Of a DNA stretch of 64,000 bases, positions 53,658 through 61,927 are shown one piece after another. Source of the stretch: JACVRW01 sp963751835 (lineage in GTDB: Bacteria; Actinomycetota; Thermoleophilia; Solirubrobacterales; Thermoleophilaceae). Position 1 is the stretch's first letter; each line of letters begins with the position of its first letter. A program made the translations under genes and the position numbers. The stretch spans positions 1 to 64,000 of the forward strand of contig CAVVWD010000029.1 of assembly GCA_963751835.1 (NCBI GenBank), read 5' to 3'. The notes under the pieces are model-generated. The model ran no database searches. It had not been told where the DNA came from and saw only the letters and a list, made by a program, of their open reading frames with translations.

Positions 53658-54328
53658 TGGCGATCCGCGTCCTGCTCGTCGACGACCAGGAGCTGGTACG
53701 CGCCGGCTTTCGCCTGATCCTCGACGCCGAGGCTGACATGGCGGTCGTCGGCGAGGCCAGCGATGGGGACGACGCCGTCGACGCCGCCGCCCGCGCGCAC
53801 CCCGACGTCGTGCTGATGGACGTACGCATGCCCAAGGTCGACGGCATCGAGGCCACGCGCCGGATCCTCGCCGACCGAAGATCGACCCCCACACGCGTTC
53901 TGATGCTCACCACCTTCGACCTCGACGAGTACGTCTACGCGGCGCTGCGCGTGGGCGCCAGCGGCTTCCTGCTCAAAGACGTGCCGCCGCAAGCGCTCGT
54001 GGACGCCATACGAACCGTCGCTGCCGGCGACGCGCTGCTCGCGCCCGCAGTCACGCGCCGGCTGATCGAGCACGCGCTGCGCGGCGGACCCGCCCCCGCA
54101 CCGCCACCTACCGAGCTCGGCGAGCTCACCCCCCGCGAGCTCGAGGTCTTCCGGCTCCTCGCGCGCGGGCTCTCGAACGCAGAGATCGCCGACGAGCTCG
54201 TCGTCGAGATCGCCACCATCAAGAGCCACGTCACCCGCCTGCTCACGAAGCTCGGCCTGCGCGACCGCGTACAGGCCGTCGTGCTCGCCTACGAGACCGG
54301 GCTGCTCGTGCCCGGTCGACCCGACTGA
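53657..54328 (+). CDS. NarL/FixJ-type response regulator, copy 2
   Basis: A 223-residue regulator. Receiver: LLVDDQELVRAGFRLILDAE, phospho-Asp in HPDVVLMDVRMPKVDGIEAT, Thr and Lys in LMLTTFDLDEYVYAAL and GFLLKDVPPQAL. HTH: LTPRELEVFRLLARGLSNAE, then ADELVVEIATIKSHVTRLLT. Close relative of the regulator at 50616-51290. Forms a pair with the overlapping kinase gene. Confidence 0.88.
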   Translation: MAIRVLLVDDQELVRAGFRLILDAEADMAVVGEASDGDDAVDAAARAHPDVVLMDVRMPKVDGIEATRRILADRRSTPTRVLMLTTFDLDEYVYAALRVGASGFLLKDVPPQALVDAIRTVAAGDALLAPAVTRRLIEHALRGGPAPAPPPTELGELTPRELEVFRLLARGLSNAEIADELVVEIATIKSHVTRLLTKLGLRDRVQAVVLAYETGLLVPGRPD

Positions 54329-54591
54329 CGGCCGCCGCCCCCTCACTCACAAGACGTCGCTGCCATGTGAAGCGAGCGCCTGGTCGACTTACCGACGGGC
54401 TTTCGCTGAGGACGACGTCCAGACGTCTCGTGGGCAAGGCGCCGCGCGGTCTCTCCCTGGCGGAAGCGAGCGTGGGCGCTGGCCCGGGCGACACGCTCGG
54501 AGCTCGTCCAAGCGGCGACGAATCGCCGACCACGCCGGCTACCGCTCGCGCACGGAAAGCAGGCCGGCATACGCGGGGCGCGGGAGCGGGC

Positions 54592-54687
54592 CAGGCTGGG
54601 ATCGTCGGCTAAGAGCGCGAGGGCCTGTGGGCCCACTACTACGCCATGCCCGATGCACTGAAGGAGCTGTCCGCATGGCTGAGCTGA
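54592..54687 (+). pseudogene. ArsR-family regulator, C-terminal remnant
   Basis: The frame QAGIVG, stop, EREGLWAHYYAMPDALKELS then AWLS and stop at 54687 matches the last third of ArsR-type regulators (the wing and final helix). An in-frame TAA at 54610-54612 breaks the recognition region and the N-terminal part is missing. A short remnant with no function expected. Confidence 0.5.
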
Positions 54688-54751
54688 CCGACACCACCGA
54701 CATCCGCGAGACGGGTGCGAGAGGAGCAGGCGTCTCGAGCGCAGTGCGAGC

Positions 54752-55228
54752 TCAGGGCTCCCGGTGGATGTCGTCGACCCAGTAGACCTGTTCGGGATTG
54801 GGCTCGACGGCGGGCAGGTCTAGGTTGACGACGACAGCCTCCTGACCGCTGCGTACGACCACGCATGACAAGGGCGCGTCCGGGTTGGCGTTGATCTCCT
54901 GGTGCGGCACGAACGGGGGGACGTAGATGAAATCGCCGGGGCCGGCCTCGGCCATGAACTCAAGCCGCTCGCCCCACCGCATCCGCGCCTGCCCGCTCAC
55001 GACGTAGATGACACTCTCCAAGGGACCGTGGTGATGCGCACCGGTCTTGGCGTCGGGGTGGATGGTGACTGTCCCTGCCCACAGCTTCTCGGCCCCCGCT
55101 CGAGCGGCAGTGATGGCCGCGGCGCGATCCATCCCCCGGGTTTGCGGTGTATTCACATCCAGCTCGTCGGCATGCACCACGCGAACCCCGTGCAGCCGCC
55201 AGTCACTTCCGACACGCTCGACGGTCAT
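54752..55228 (-). CDS. Cupin-domain protein
   Basis: A 158-residue cupin. Metal motif: TGAHHHGPLESVIYVVSGQA; second motif: DFIYVPPFVPHQEINANPDA. No catalytic assignment is possible from the sequence alone. The start at 55228 lies three bases after the stop of the MOSC gene, so it is the last gene of a minus-strand operon that starts with the methyltransferase at 58224. Confidence 0.82.
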   Translation of the reverse strand: MTVERVGSDWRLHGVRVVHADELDVNTPQTRGMDRAAAITAARAGAEKLWAGTVTIHPDAKTGAHHHGPLESVIYVVSGQARMRWGERLEFMAEAGPGDFIYVPPFVPHQEINANPDAPLSCVVVRSGQEAVVVNLDLPAVEPNPEQVYWVDDIHREP

Positions 55229-55231
55229 CGC

Positions 55232-55996
55232 CTACTTCGGGTCGGACCGAGCATCCCGATGAGGAGCATGTCGCGGCCCGCCATCGTGTTGCTTGGGGAG
55301 ATCGAGATAGACCGCATCGTCGACCGCCACGCGGCCAGGCGTGACCGTGGTTCCATAGACGCCGAGACACGCATCGCGCTCGCGCGCGATCGCGCGTAGG
55401 ATCTTCGAATCTCGCTCGGTCGTGGCGGGATCGACGTTGACGACCACGCAGCGCTCGTCACGTCGATCCACGCGCATCAAGAGCTCGCCGACCCGGAGCA
55501 CGGCGCCGCACCAGCCGTCCTCCGGAAACGCCAGATCGCCGGCCGCGTCGATCAGCAGGTTCGGGCGGAACCGCATTGGGTCGAGGTCCGCGCCTGCGAA
55601 CTCGCCGAGGGCCGCGAGCGCTTGCGTTGTGAGCAACGAGAGCGGCATGGCGTCGAAGACTCCGACGTCCTGCTTGATCACGCGGACGCCCTCGCCGAGC
55701 GTCCCGGCGAAGGCAGGGTCGACGACCTCGAACTCCTCGCCGGCCGGTGTGCGCACGATCGTCGACGATGCGTCAGGACGTTTGGGATTGCGGAAGTAGG
55801 GGCGGTAATGGCTCATCTCCGGCCGCTCGCGGATCGTCAGCCAGGGAAAGCCGCTACGCGGGATCCCGGGCCGGACGAACGCCCAGCGGCGATCGCCCGC
55901 GAGACCGTGCCAGGAAACAAGCACCTCATCCAGCGCCTCGGCGGCCATCGACTTCACGGGGTAGCGCCAGAGGCCCGCGACTCGCCCGATTCTCAT
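55232..55996 (-). CDS. MOSC-domain protein (YcbX-like)
   Basis: A 254-residue protein with an N-terminal MOSC barrel start MRIGRVAGLWRYPVKSMAAE and the core MRFRPNLLIDAAGDLAFPED, RCVVVNVDPATTERD, typical of MOSC domains that handle molybdenum cofactor-dependent sulfur or N-hydroxyl reductions (YcbX, MARC). Cys in ERCVVVNVDP may bind Mo cofactor. It sits between the metallo-hydrolase and the cupin in one operon. The start at 55996 is supported by the conserved beginning. Confidence 0.82.
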   Translation of the reverse strand: MRIGRVAGLWRYPVKSMAAEALDEVLVSWHGLAGDRRWAFVRPGIPRSGFPWLTIRERPEMSHYRPYFRNPKRPDASSTIVRTPAGEEFEVVDPAFAGTLGEGVRVIKQDVGVFDAMPLSLLTTQALAALGEFAGADLDPMRFRPNLLIDAAGDLAFPEDGWCGAVLRVGELLMRVDRRDERCVVVNVDPATTERDSKILRAIARERDACLGVYGTTVTPGRVAVDDAVYLDLPKQHDGGPRHAPHRDARSDPK

Positions 55997-56105
55997 GTAG
56001 ACACCCGAGCCCCGGCACCGAGGACAGTCACCTGCGAACGACTCATCCGGGGCGGTGTGGAATCGGCGATCGTCGCGAGCTGCACAGACGCGGCGCCCAC
56101 TGAGC

Positions 56106-57131
56106 TCATGGTCGGGCCCCCTCAGCATCCGGCGCGGTGAACTCGAACCGCGTGCCGACGCTGTTTTGGATGAACGCCTCGGGAAACCGTCGGGCGAGCG
56201 CGTGGGTGGCCCGCCAGCCCGTGCAATGCATCGGCACCAGGAAGTCGGGCGAGAACTCGGCGAGCGCGTCGCAGGTTGGTCCGATGATCGGCTCGAATGC
56301 CTTCCCGCTCAGGTGGAAGCCGCCGAGCACAGCGTGGAGCCGGTCTTCCCCGGTGAGCGTTCGCACGTAGCGCAGGATGTTGATGATCCCCGAGTGCCCG
56401 CAGCCGGTCAGGACCACGAGCCCGTGTCCGCGGACGCTCGCCACCAGGGCCTGGTCGTCGAGGATCAGTGGATCAAGCTCCCAGCCGTCGTGCCGGTGGG
56501 CCTCGTGCCCCGGGAAGCCCCGCTCGAATGCCGTGGTGCGGTCGACCTCGCCCGTTACCAGCAGCGAGGCGTCGAGCAGGAAGGAGGGCTGTCGCTGCTC
56601 GACGATCTCGAACCCCGCCCCCCGCAGCGCTCCCTTGCTCGTCGTGGGCAGCTCCACCGCCTCGTGGCCGGGGAACGCCAGCCGCCGGCGTGTCCAGAAC
56701 TCCGGATGGATCAGGACGGGCATCCTCACGCTGCCGAGCCGGCGCACGAGCCCGTCCATCCCGGTGACGTGGTCCCAATGACCGTGGCTGAGGACGATGA
56801 TCTCGATGTCGCCCGGCGAGAGGTCGAGGCGGCGCATGTTGTCGACCAGCCCTTCCGGCGTTCGCCCCGCGTCGAAGAGCACGTGCGTTTCGCGGCCCGC
56901 CTTCTCGACGGTCACGAGCGCGGAGAACCCATGCTCCGCGCGCAGGGCGTCGTCGGTGTCGCCGCCGACGGCGAATCTCGACGCGATGCGCGGCGCAGCC
57001 GCCATCGAAGGCCGTTTGACGAGACCCTGATCGGGCAGCAGCGAGTCCGTTACGTTGTCCACGAGCGTCGTCACCGTGAGCGCGTCGACGGGCTCCAGCG
57101 CGATCGCTTCCGTCGCGCCGTCGGAGCTCAT
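56106..57131 (-). CDS. Metallo-beta-lactamase-fold hydrolase
   Basis: A 341-residue MBL-fold protein. The zinc motif is IIVLSHGHWDHVTGMDGLVR, with later ligands in VVLTGCGHSGIINILRYV and LGGFHLSGK, and the C-terminal His in LVPMHCTGWRATHALARRFP. It resembles the dihydropterin-type MBL hydrolase group. Starts 16 bases after the methyltransferase stop, so the two share a transcript. Substrate unknown. Confidence 0.85.
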   Translation of the reverse strand: MSSDGATEAIALEPVDALTVTTLVDNVTDSLLPDQGLVKRPSMAAAPRIASRFAVGGDTDDALRAEHGFSALVTVEKAGRETHVLFDAGRTPEGLVDNMRRLDLSPGDIEIIVLSHGHWDHVTGMDGLVRRLGSVRMPVLIHPEFWTRRRLAFPGHEAVELPTTSKGALRGAGFEIVEQRQPSFLLDASLLVTGEVDRTTAFERGFPGHEAHRHDGWELDPLILDDQALVASVRGHGLVVLTGCGHSGIINILRYVRTLTGEDRLHAVLGGFHLSGKAFEPIIGPTCDALAEFSPDFLVPMHCTGWRATHALARRFPEAFIQNSVGTRFEFTAPDAEGARP

Positions 57132-57147
57132 GGCCGAGCCCCTGGCA

Positions 57148-58224
57148 TCAGCGTCGTGCCTCGAAGACCAGATTGAAGGGGGTCTCGGCGGCGCGGCGAA
57201 AGCGGCTGAACCCCGCGTCGGCGACGACCTGCCCGATTCTGGCCGGTCCGGCTTGGGCGCCGAGGGCCAGGCCGACGTCCTGGGAGAGCGATGCCGGGGT
57301 GCACAGGAGCGTCGAGAAGCCGTAGTAGGCGCGGGAGATGGGGTTGAGGTTGTCCTCGACGTGGTCGCCGGCGGCGGGCTCGACGATCATCCAGGTGCCG
57401 TCGGGCGCGAGCGTGCGCAGGACGTGGCGCGCAGCTCCGACGGGGTCGCCCATGTCGTGCAGGCAGTCGAACATCGTCACTAGGTCGTAGCCTTGGCCGC
57501 TGTAGTCACTCGCCGAGGTGGCCTCGAAGCGGACGCGGTCCTCCACGCCCACTTCGCGGGCGCGGAGGCGGGCGGTCTCGATCGAGCCGGTGTGGTAGTC
57601 GGAGCCGACGAACTCGGAGTTCGGGAACGCGCTGGCCATGAGGATCGTCGAGGCGCCGTGGCCGCAGCCGACGTCGGCGACCCTCGCGCCCTCCCGGAGC
57701 CGCTCGACGACGCCGTCGAGGGCGGGGAGCCAGGACGCGACGAGGTTGGCGTTGTAGCCGGGCCGGAAGAAGCGCTCGCAGCCCTCGTGGACGTGGTGGT
57801 TGTGCTCGTGCCAGCCGACACCGGCGCCACCAGGCACGGCGTCGGTGATCCGCGGCGAGTCCAGCACCGAGCCCAGCGCGATCTGAAAGAAGCCCGGCAG
57901 GTAGGCCGGGCTGTCCTCGTCGGTCAGCGCAACCGTCTGCTCGGGCGGGAGGCTGTAGCGGCCCTCCGTAGGGTGGTAGGCGACGTAGCCGCCCGCGGCC
58001 TGGGCGTTGAGCCACTCGCGCACGTAGCGCTCGCTGGCGCCGCTACGCTCAGCCAGCTCGCTCGAGGTGAGCGCCCCGGCCCCGGCGAGCGCCCGGTAGA
58101 GGCCGAGCCGGTCGCCCATCACGACCAGCGCCGCGTTCAGCGTCGCGCCGACCTCGTCCACAGCGCGGAAAACGAACTCGTCGAGCTTGTCGGCGTCCAA
58201 TGGCGCGTCTTCGGTGATCGACAT
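57148..58224 (-). CDS. SAM-dependent methyltransferase with N-terminal winged helix
   Basis: A 358-residue protein. Residues 1-100 form a winged-helix/dimerisation domain (GATLNAALVVMGDRLGLYRA, ELAERSGASERYVREWLNAQ), as in Rv2258c-type methyltransferases. The SAM motif is ARVADVGCGHGASTILMASA, with FEATSASDYSGQGYDLVTMF following. The gene is the first of a four-gene minus-strand operon. Its promoter carries a tandem operator set shared with the aldehyde dehydrogenase promoter, so it is probably repressed by the adjacent TetR protein. AAGGAGG precedes the ATG at 58224. Confidence 0.85.
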   Translation of the reverse strand: MSITEDAPLDADKLDEFVFRAVDEVGATLNAALVVMGDRLGLYRALAGAGALTSSELAERSGASERYVREWLNAQAAGGYVAYHPTEGRYSLPPEQTVALTDEDSPAYLPGFFQIALGSVLDSPRITDAVPGGAGVGWHEHNHHVHEGCERFFRPGYNANLVASWLPALDGVVERLREGARVADVGCGHGASTILMASAFPNSEFVGSDYHTGSIETARLRAREVGVEDRVRFEATSASDYSGQGYDLVTMFDCLHDMGDPVGAARHVLRTLAPDGTWMIVEPAAGDHVEDNLNPISRAYYGFSTLLCTPASLSQDVGLALGAQAGPARIGQVVADAGFSRFRRAAETPFNLVFEARR

Positions 58225-58263
58225 CTGGGTCCTCCTTGGGATTTGAGGTTGTGGGTTATAACA

Positions 58264-58318
58264 AGTACGATCGATCGCACTTATTAGGAGAGTACGACCG
58301 CTCGTGCTAACTTGTCAA
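58264..58318 (-). promoter_or_regulatory. Promoter with paired TetR-type operators for the methyltransferase operon
   Basis: Reading toward the methyltransferase: TTGACA (58313-58318), 18 bases, TACTCT. A palindromic operator AGTACGACCGCTCGTGCT (58291-58308) lies between -35 and -10, and a second AGTACGATCGATCGCACTT (58264-58282) lies just past the start point. The block is almost identical to 59119-59175, which drives the aldehyde dehydrogenase. Confidence 0.7.
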
Positions 58319-58340
58319 GGGGAATTTCCTCAGGGGAGAC

Positions 58341-58964
58341 ATGGCGAGTCAGGAGACACGCAAGCGACGCACCCGCGCTGACGGCGAGCGCAGCTACCGC
58401 ACGATCCTCGACACCGCCGCCCGTCTCGCCACCACGGAGGGACTCGAGGGCCTCTCGATCGGCCGCCTGGCCGGTGAGATCGGGATGAGCAAGAGCGGCC
58501 TCTACGCACACTTCGACTCCAAGCAGCAGCTGCAGCTGGCCACCGTCGGCGCCGCCGAGGACGTCTTCACCGCCGAGGTCGTCACACCCGCGCTGGAGGT
58601 CCCGGAGGGGCTGGGACGCCTGAAGCTCCTGTGCGCGGGCTACCTGTCCTATGTCAAGCGCGGCGTCTTCCCAGGCGGCTGCTTCTTCGCCTCCACCGCG
58701 GCCGAGTGGGACACCCGCCAAGGGCCGATCCGCGACAGCGTGCGCACCGTGCTCGCCGGCTGGACCGACCTCCTCGAGGCCAACCTCCGCGAAGCCCAGC
58801 GGCAAGGCGACCTGGCGTCAGACGCCGACACCCGACAGCTCACCTTCGAGATCAACGCCCTGCTCCATGAGGCCAATGGCCACTACCTGCTCTTCCGCGA
58901 CGCCACCGCGCTCGAGCGAGCCCGAAGGGCCATCGACGACCGACTCGCAACCGCACAGCGCTGA
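58341..58964 (+). CDS. TetR-family repressor
   Basis: A 207-residue TetR-family regulator. The HTH is YRTILDTAARLATTEGLEGL, then IGRLAGEIGMSKSGLYAHFD. The C-terminal domain (GCFFASTAAEWDTRQGPIRD, ending ARRAIDDRLAT) resembles the TetR_C branch with Cys and Phe near a ligand site. It sits between two identical-looking operator sets, so it very likely controls the methyltransferase operon, itself and the aldehyde dehydrogenase. Inducer unknown; an aldehyde or a methylated product is plausible. Confidence 0.88.
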   Translation: MASQETRKRRTRADGERSYRTILDTAARLATTEGLEGLSIGRLAGEIGMSKSGLYAHFDSKQQLQLATVGAAEDVFTAEVVTPALEVPEGLGRLKLLCAGYLSYVKRGVFPGGCFFASTAAEWDTRQGPIRDSVRTVLAGWTDLLEANLREAQRQGDLASDADTRQLTFEINALLHEANGHYLLFRDATALERARRAIDDRLATAQR

Positions 58965-59120
58965 GCGCACCGCAGAGCCGCGCCGGTCACGTCGTCGCGC
59001 AGTGCGGCCACCGGCCCGGTCCGGCGCACCGACGAACGCACGGCCCCTCGCCGTGCCCGAACTGCCGCGCTTCATGCGTCGCCACGGGCTATTCGTGGAC
59101 GATTGCGTCGTAAGGATGCC

Positions 59121-59175
59121 TTGACAAATTAGCACGAGCGGTCGTACTGTTCTCGAAGTGCGACCGATCGTACGT
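59121..59175 (+). promoter_or_regulatory. Promoter with paired TetR-type operators for the aldehyde dehydrogenase
   Basis: TTGACA (59121-59126), 18 bases, TACTGT (59145-59150). Operator AGCACGAGCGGTCGTACT (59131-59148) lies between the two boxes and is the exact reverse complement of the one at 58291-58308. A second operator AAGTGCGACCGATCGTACG starts at 59156 and covers the predicted transcript start and the GTG at 59158, so the mRNA appears to be leaderless. Confidence 0.7.
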
Positions 59176-60600
59176 CATCCGCCGAGGCTGTCGGAGCTGT
59201 ACATCGACGGCGCCTGGGTCGCGTCGACCGGCGCGGCGACAATCGACGTCGTCAACCCGACGACCGGCGGCGTCGTCGCCCAGGTCCCGAGCGGCACGGT
59301 CGAGGACGTCGACCGTGCCGTGGCGGCGGCACGGCGGGCGTTCGACGAGTGGTCGCAGACACCCGTTGCGGAGCGAGCAAGCGTGCTGCGCGAGGTGTCG
59401 GCCCAGATCTCGCAGCGGATCGAGGAGATCGCCCGGGCGGCGGCGACCGACATCGGCACCCCGCTGGCGGTCGGTCGCTTCATGCACGCCCAGCTCCCCG
59501 CCACCACCTTCGCCGATATGGCCGACAACATCGAGCGCTTCGAACTGGAGAAGCGCGACGGATCGCTGATGCTTGTGCGCGAGCCGGTCGGGCTCGTCGC
59601 CGCCATCACGCCGTGGAACTACCCGATGCACCAGATCGCCGCGAAGGTCGCCCCCGCGCTCGCGGCCGGCTGCACCGTGGTGGTCAAGCCAAGCGAGGTG
59701 GCGCCGCTGTCGGCATGGCAACTCGGCGAGATCCTGGCCGAGGCGGGCCTGCCGGCCGGCGCCTTCAACCTGGTCAGCGGTCTCGGGCCCGTCGTCGGCG
59801 AGGCGCTCGCGCGTCACCCCGGCGTGGACATGGTGAGCTTCACCGGTTCCCTGCGCGCCGGCACGCGCGTGGCCGAGCTCGCCGCTGCCGGCGTTAAGCG
59901 CGTCACGCTCGAGCTCGGCGGCAAGTCGCCCAACGTGGTGCTCGACGACGCCGAGGATCTGCCGCTAATCGTCCAGGGCGCAATCCGCAGCGCGTTCCTG
60001 AACTCCGGCCAGACCTGCTCCGCGCTGACCCGGCTGATCGTGCCGCGGCAGCATCTCCCCGAGGTCGAACGCCTCGCGGTCGAACAGGTCGAGCGCGAGC
60101 GCGTCGGAGATCCGACACAGGAGGAAACGAACCTCGGCCCGGTCGTGTCACAGACGCAGCACGAGCGCGTGCTCGACTACATCAACCAGGGCATTACGGA
60201 AGGCGCACGGCTGGTGATCGGCGGCCCCCAGGAGCCGGACAGCGCCGGCGACGGCTACTTCGTCGCGCCGACCGTCTTCTCAGACGTGCGGTCCGACATG
60301 ACAATCGCGCAGGAGGAGATCTTCGGCCCGGTGCTTGTCGTCATGCCGTACGACAGCGAGGAAGAGGCGATCGAGATCGCCAACGGCACGCCCTACGGGC
60401 TGTCAGGGGGCGTCTGGTCAAGCGACCGCGACCGCGCCGAGCGCGTCGCCAAGCGCCTCCGCACCGGTCAGATCAAGTTAAACGGCGCCGCCTTCAACCC
60501 GACCGCTCCATTCGGCGGCTACAAGCAGTCCGGGATCGGCCGCGAGCTCGGCGCGCACGGCCTTCAGGAGTACTTCGAGACAAAAGCGCTGATCATCTAA
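59158..60600 (+). CDS. Aldehyde dehydrogenase (NAD(P)-dependent)
   Basis: A 480-residue ALDH that oxidises an aldehyde to its acid. Key parts: AAITPWNYPMHQIAAKVAPA, KPSEVAPLSAWQL, FTGSLRAGTRV, the general-base Glu in VTLELGGKSPNVV, and the catalytic Cys in NSGQTCSALTR. Ends with FNPTAPFGGYKQSGIGREL. The length is normal. The start GTG falls inside an operator and there is no ribosome site upstream, suggesting leaderless translation directly from the transcript start. Controlled by the upstream TetR gene according to the repeated operator set. Confidence 0.88.
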   Translation: MRPIVRHPPRLSELYIDGAWVASTGAATIDVVNPTTGGVVAQVPSGTVEDVDRAVAAARRAFDEWSQTPVAERASVLREVSAQISQRIEEIARAAATDIGTPLAVGRFMHAQLPATTFADMADNIERFELEKRDGSLMLVREPVGLVAAITPWNYPMHQIAAKVAPALAAGCTVVVKPSEVAPLSAWQLGEILAEAGLPAGAFNLVSGLGPVVGEALARHPGVDMVSFTGSLRAGTRVAELAAAGVKRVTLELGGKSPNVVLDDAEDLPLIVQGAIRSAFLNSGQTCSALTRLIVPRQHLPEVERLAVEQVERERVGDPTQEETNLGPVVSQTQHERVLDYINQGITEGARLVIGGPQEPDSAGDGYFVAPTVFSDVRSDMTIAQEEIFGPVLVVMPYDSEEEAIEIANGTPYGLSGGVWSSDRDRAERVAKRLRTGQIKLNGAAFNPTAPFGGYKQSGIGRELGAHGLQEYFETKALII

Positions 60601-60916
60601 GGCCCGGGCACAAGGACCACGCACGTCGGGGCACCAGGACACGCCGGAACAGGACAACGGACGAGGCTGTCGAGCGAGGGCGTGGCCAACCGCCCGCGGT
60701 GGCGTCGAGCGACCCGCAGACGCCCCTGTCCAACAATCCGATCCGCTTACGGGACGACCCGCACGCGTGTCTGTCGGGGCGACCATGGCTTTCGCATCCG
60801 CGTGTGGAAGGAGCCGTGCCGGTGGAGGGTCGCAAGTAGCGCGCTCGGGACGAGGAGCAGGCGCCCAGGCTCACAGTGCTGCTCCTCGACGAACAGCAAC
60901 AGCCGCCTTGACGTCG
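60601..60916. other. Non-coding stretch between convergent genes
   Basis: About 315 bases between the ALDH stop and the aldo/keto reductase stop. No gene family is seen; short frames exist on both strands. Confidence 0.45.
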
Positions 60917-61894
60917 TCAGCGGTCGACCGCGGCCATGTTCGTCTCATCGTGGCGCTCGCCGGTGGCGGGGGTGAGGTCGTTGAGCCGTTGGATCTGCTC
61001 CGCGCTCAGCTCGATGCCGTCGGCGGCGGTGTTCTCCTCGACGCGCGAGACGCGCTTGGTGCCGGGGATCGGGGCGATGTCGTCGCCCTGTGCGAGCAGC
61101 CAGGCCAGAGCGACCTGCGCCGGTGTGGCGTCGACCTCGGAGGCGACGGCCTGGACCTCGTCGACGATGCGGAGGTTCTTCTCGAAGTTGCCCTGGGTGA
61201 AGCGTGGGTTGGTCTTGCGCCAGTCGTCGTCGGCGAGCTCTTGGGGGGAGCGGATTGTCCCGGTGAGGAAGCCGTGCCCGAGCGGCGAGTAGGGCACGAA
61301 GCCGATGCCCAGTTCGCGGAGCAGCGGCAGCAGTTCGGCCTCCGGGTCACGAGTCCAGAGGGAGTACTCGGTCTGGAGCGCGGCGATCGGGTGTACGGCG
61401 TGGGCACGGCGGATCGTTTCGGGTCCGGCCTCGGACAGGCCGATGTGCAGGACCTTCCCCTCGGTCACCAGCTCGGCTAGGGCGCCGACGGTGTTCTCGA
61501 TGGGCGTGTTGGGGTCGACCCGGTGCTGGTAGTAGAGGTCGATGCGGTCGGTACCGAGCCGCTTCAGCGAGCCCTCGACGGCGGTCCGGATGTTCGCGGG
61601 GCTGCTGTCGAGCACTCCGGGGCCTCCGCCGGAGTGCGAGACGAAGCCGAACTTCGTCGCCACCACGACATCGTCGCGCCGCCCCTTGAGGGCGCGGCCG
61701 ACGAGCTCCTCGTTGGCGTAGGGGCCGTAGATCTCGGCGGTGTCGATGTGGGTGACGCCCAGCTCGAGCGCGCGCTGGATGGTGCGGATCGACTCGGCGT
61801 CGCTGCTGTCCGGGTCGAGGTAATAGCCGGACATCGCCATCGTGCCGAGTCCTATGCGCGAGACGTCGAGTCCGCCTAGCGAAACGTGCTTCAT
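60917..61894 (-). CDS. Aldo/keto reductase
   Basis: A 325-residue AKR, a TIM barrel that reduces aldehydes or ketones with NADPH. The catalytic tetrad is Asp51 and Tyr56 in HIDTAEIYG, Lys81 in VVATKFGF and His124 in LYYQHRVD. The NADP-binding tail is DIAPIPGTKRVSRVEENTAA. The protein is close to the YakC/AKR13-like group. It lies after the SDR gene on the minus strand (33 bases apart), so both are one operon, divergent from the XRE-type regulator. Confidence 0.9.
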   Translation of the reverse strand: MKHVSLGGLDVSRIGLGTMAMSGYYLDPDSSDAESIRTIQRALELGVTHIDTAEIYGPYANEELVGRALKGRRDDVVVATKFGFVSHSGGGPGVLDSSPANIRTAVEGSLKRLGTDRIDLYYQHRVDPNTPIENTVGALAELVTEGKVLHIGLSEAGPETIRRAHAVHPIAALQTEYSLWTRDPEAELLPLLRELGIGFVPYSPLGHGFLTGTIRSPQELADDDWRKTNPRFTQGNFEKNLRIVDEVQAVASEVDATPAQVALAWLLAQGDDIAPIPGTKRVSRVEENTAADGIELSAEQIQRLNDLTPATGERHDETNMAAVDR

Positions 61895-61927
61895 GAGATG
61901 TGGCTCCTTGGTGTCGTAGACGGGTGT

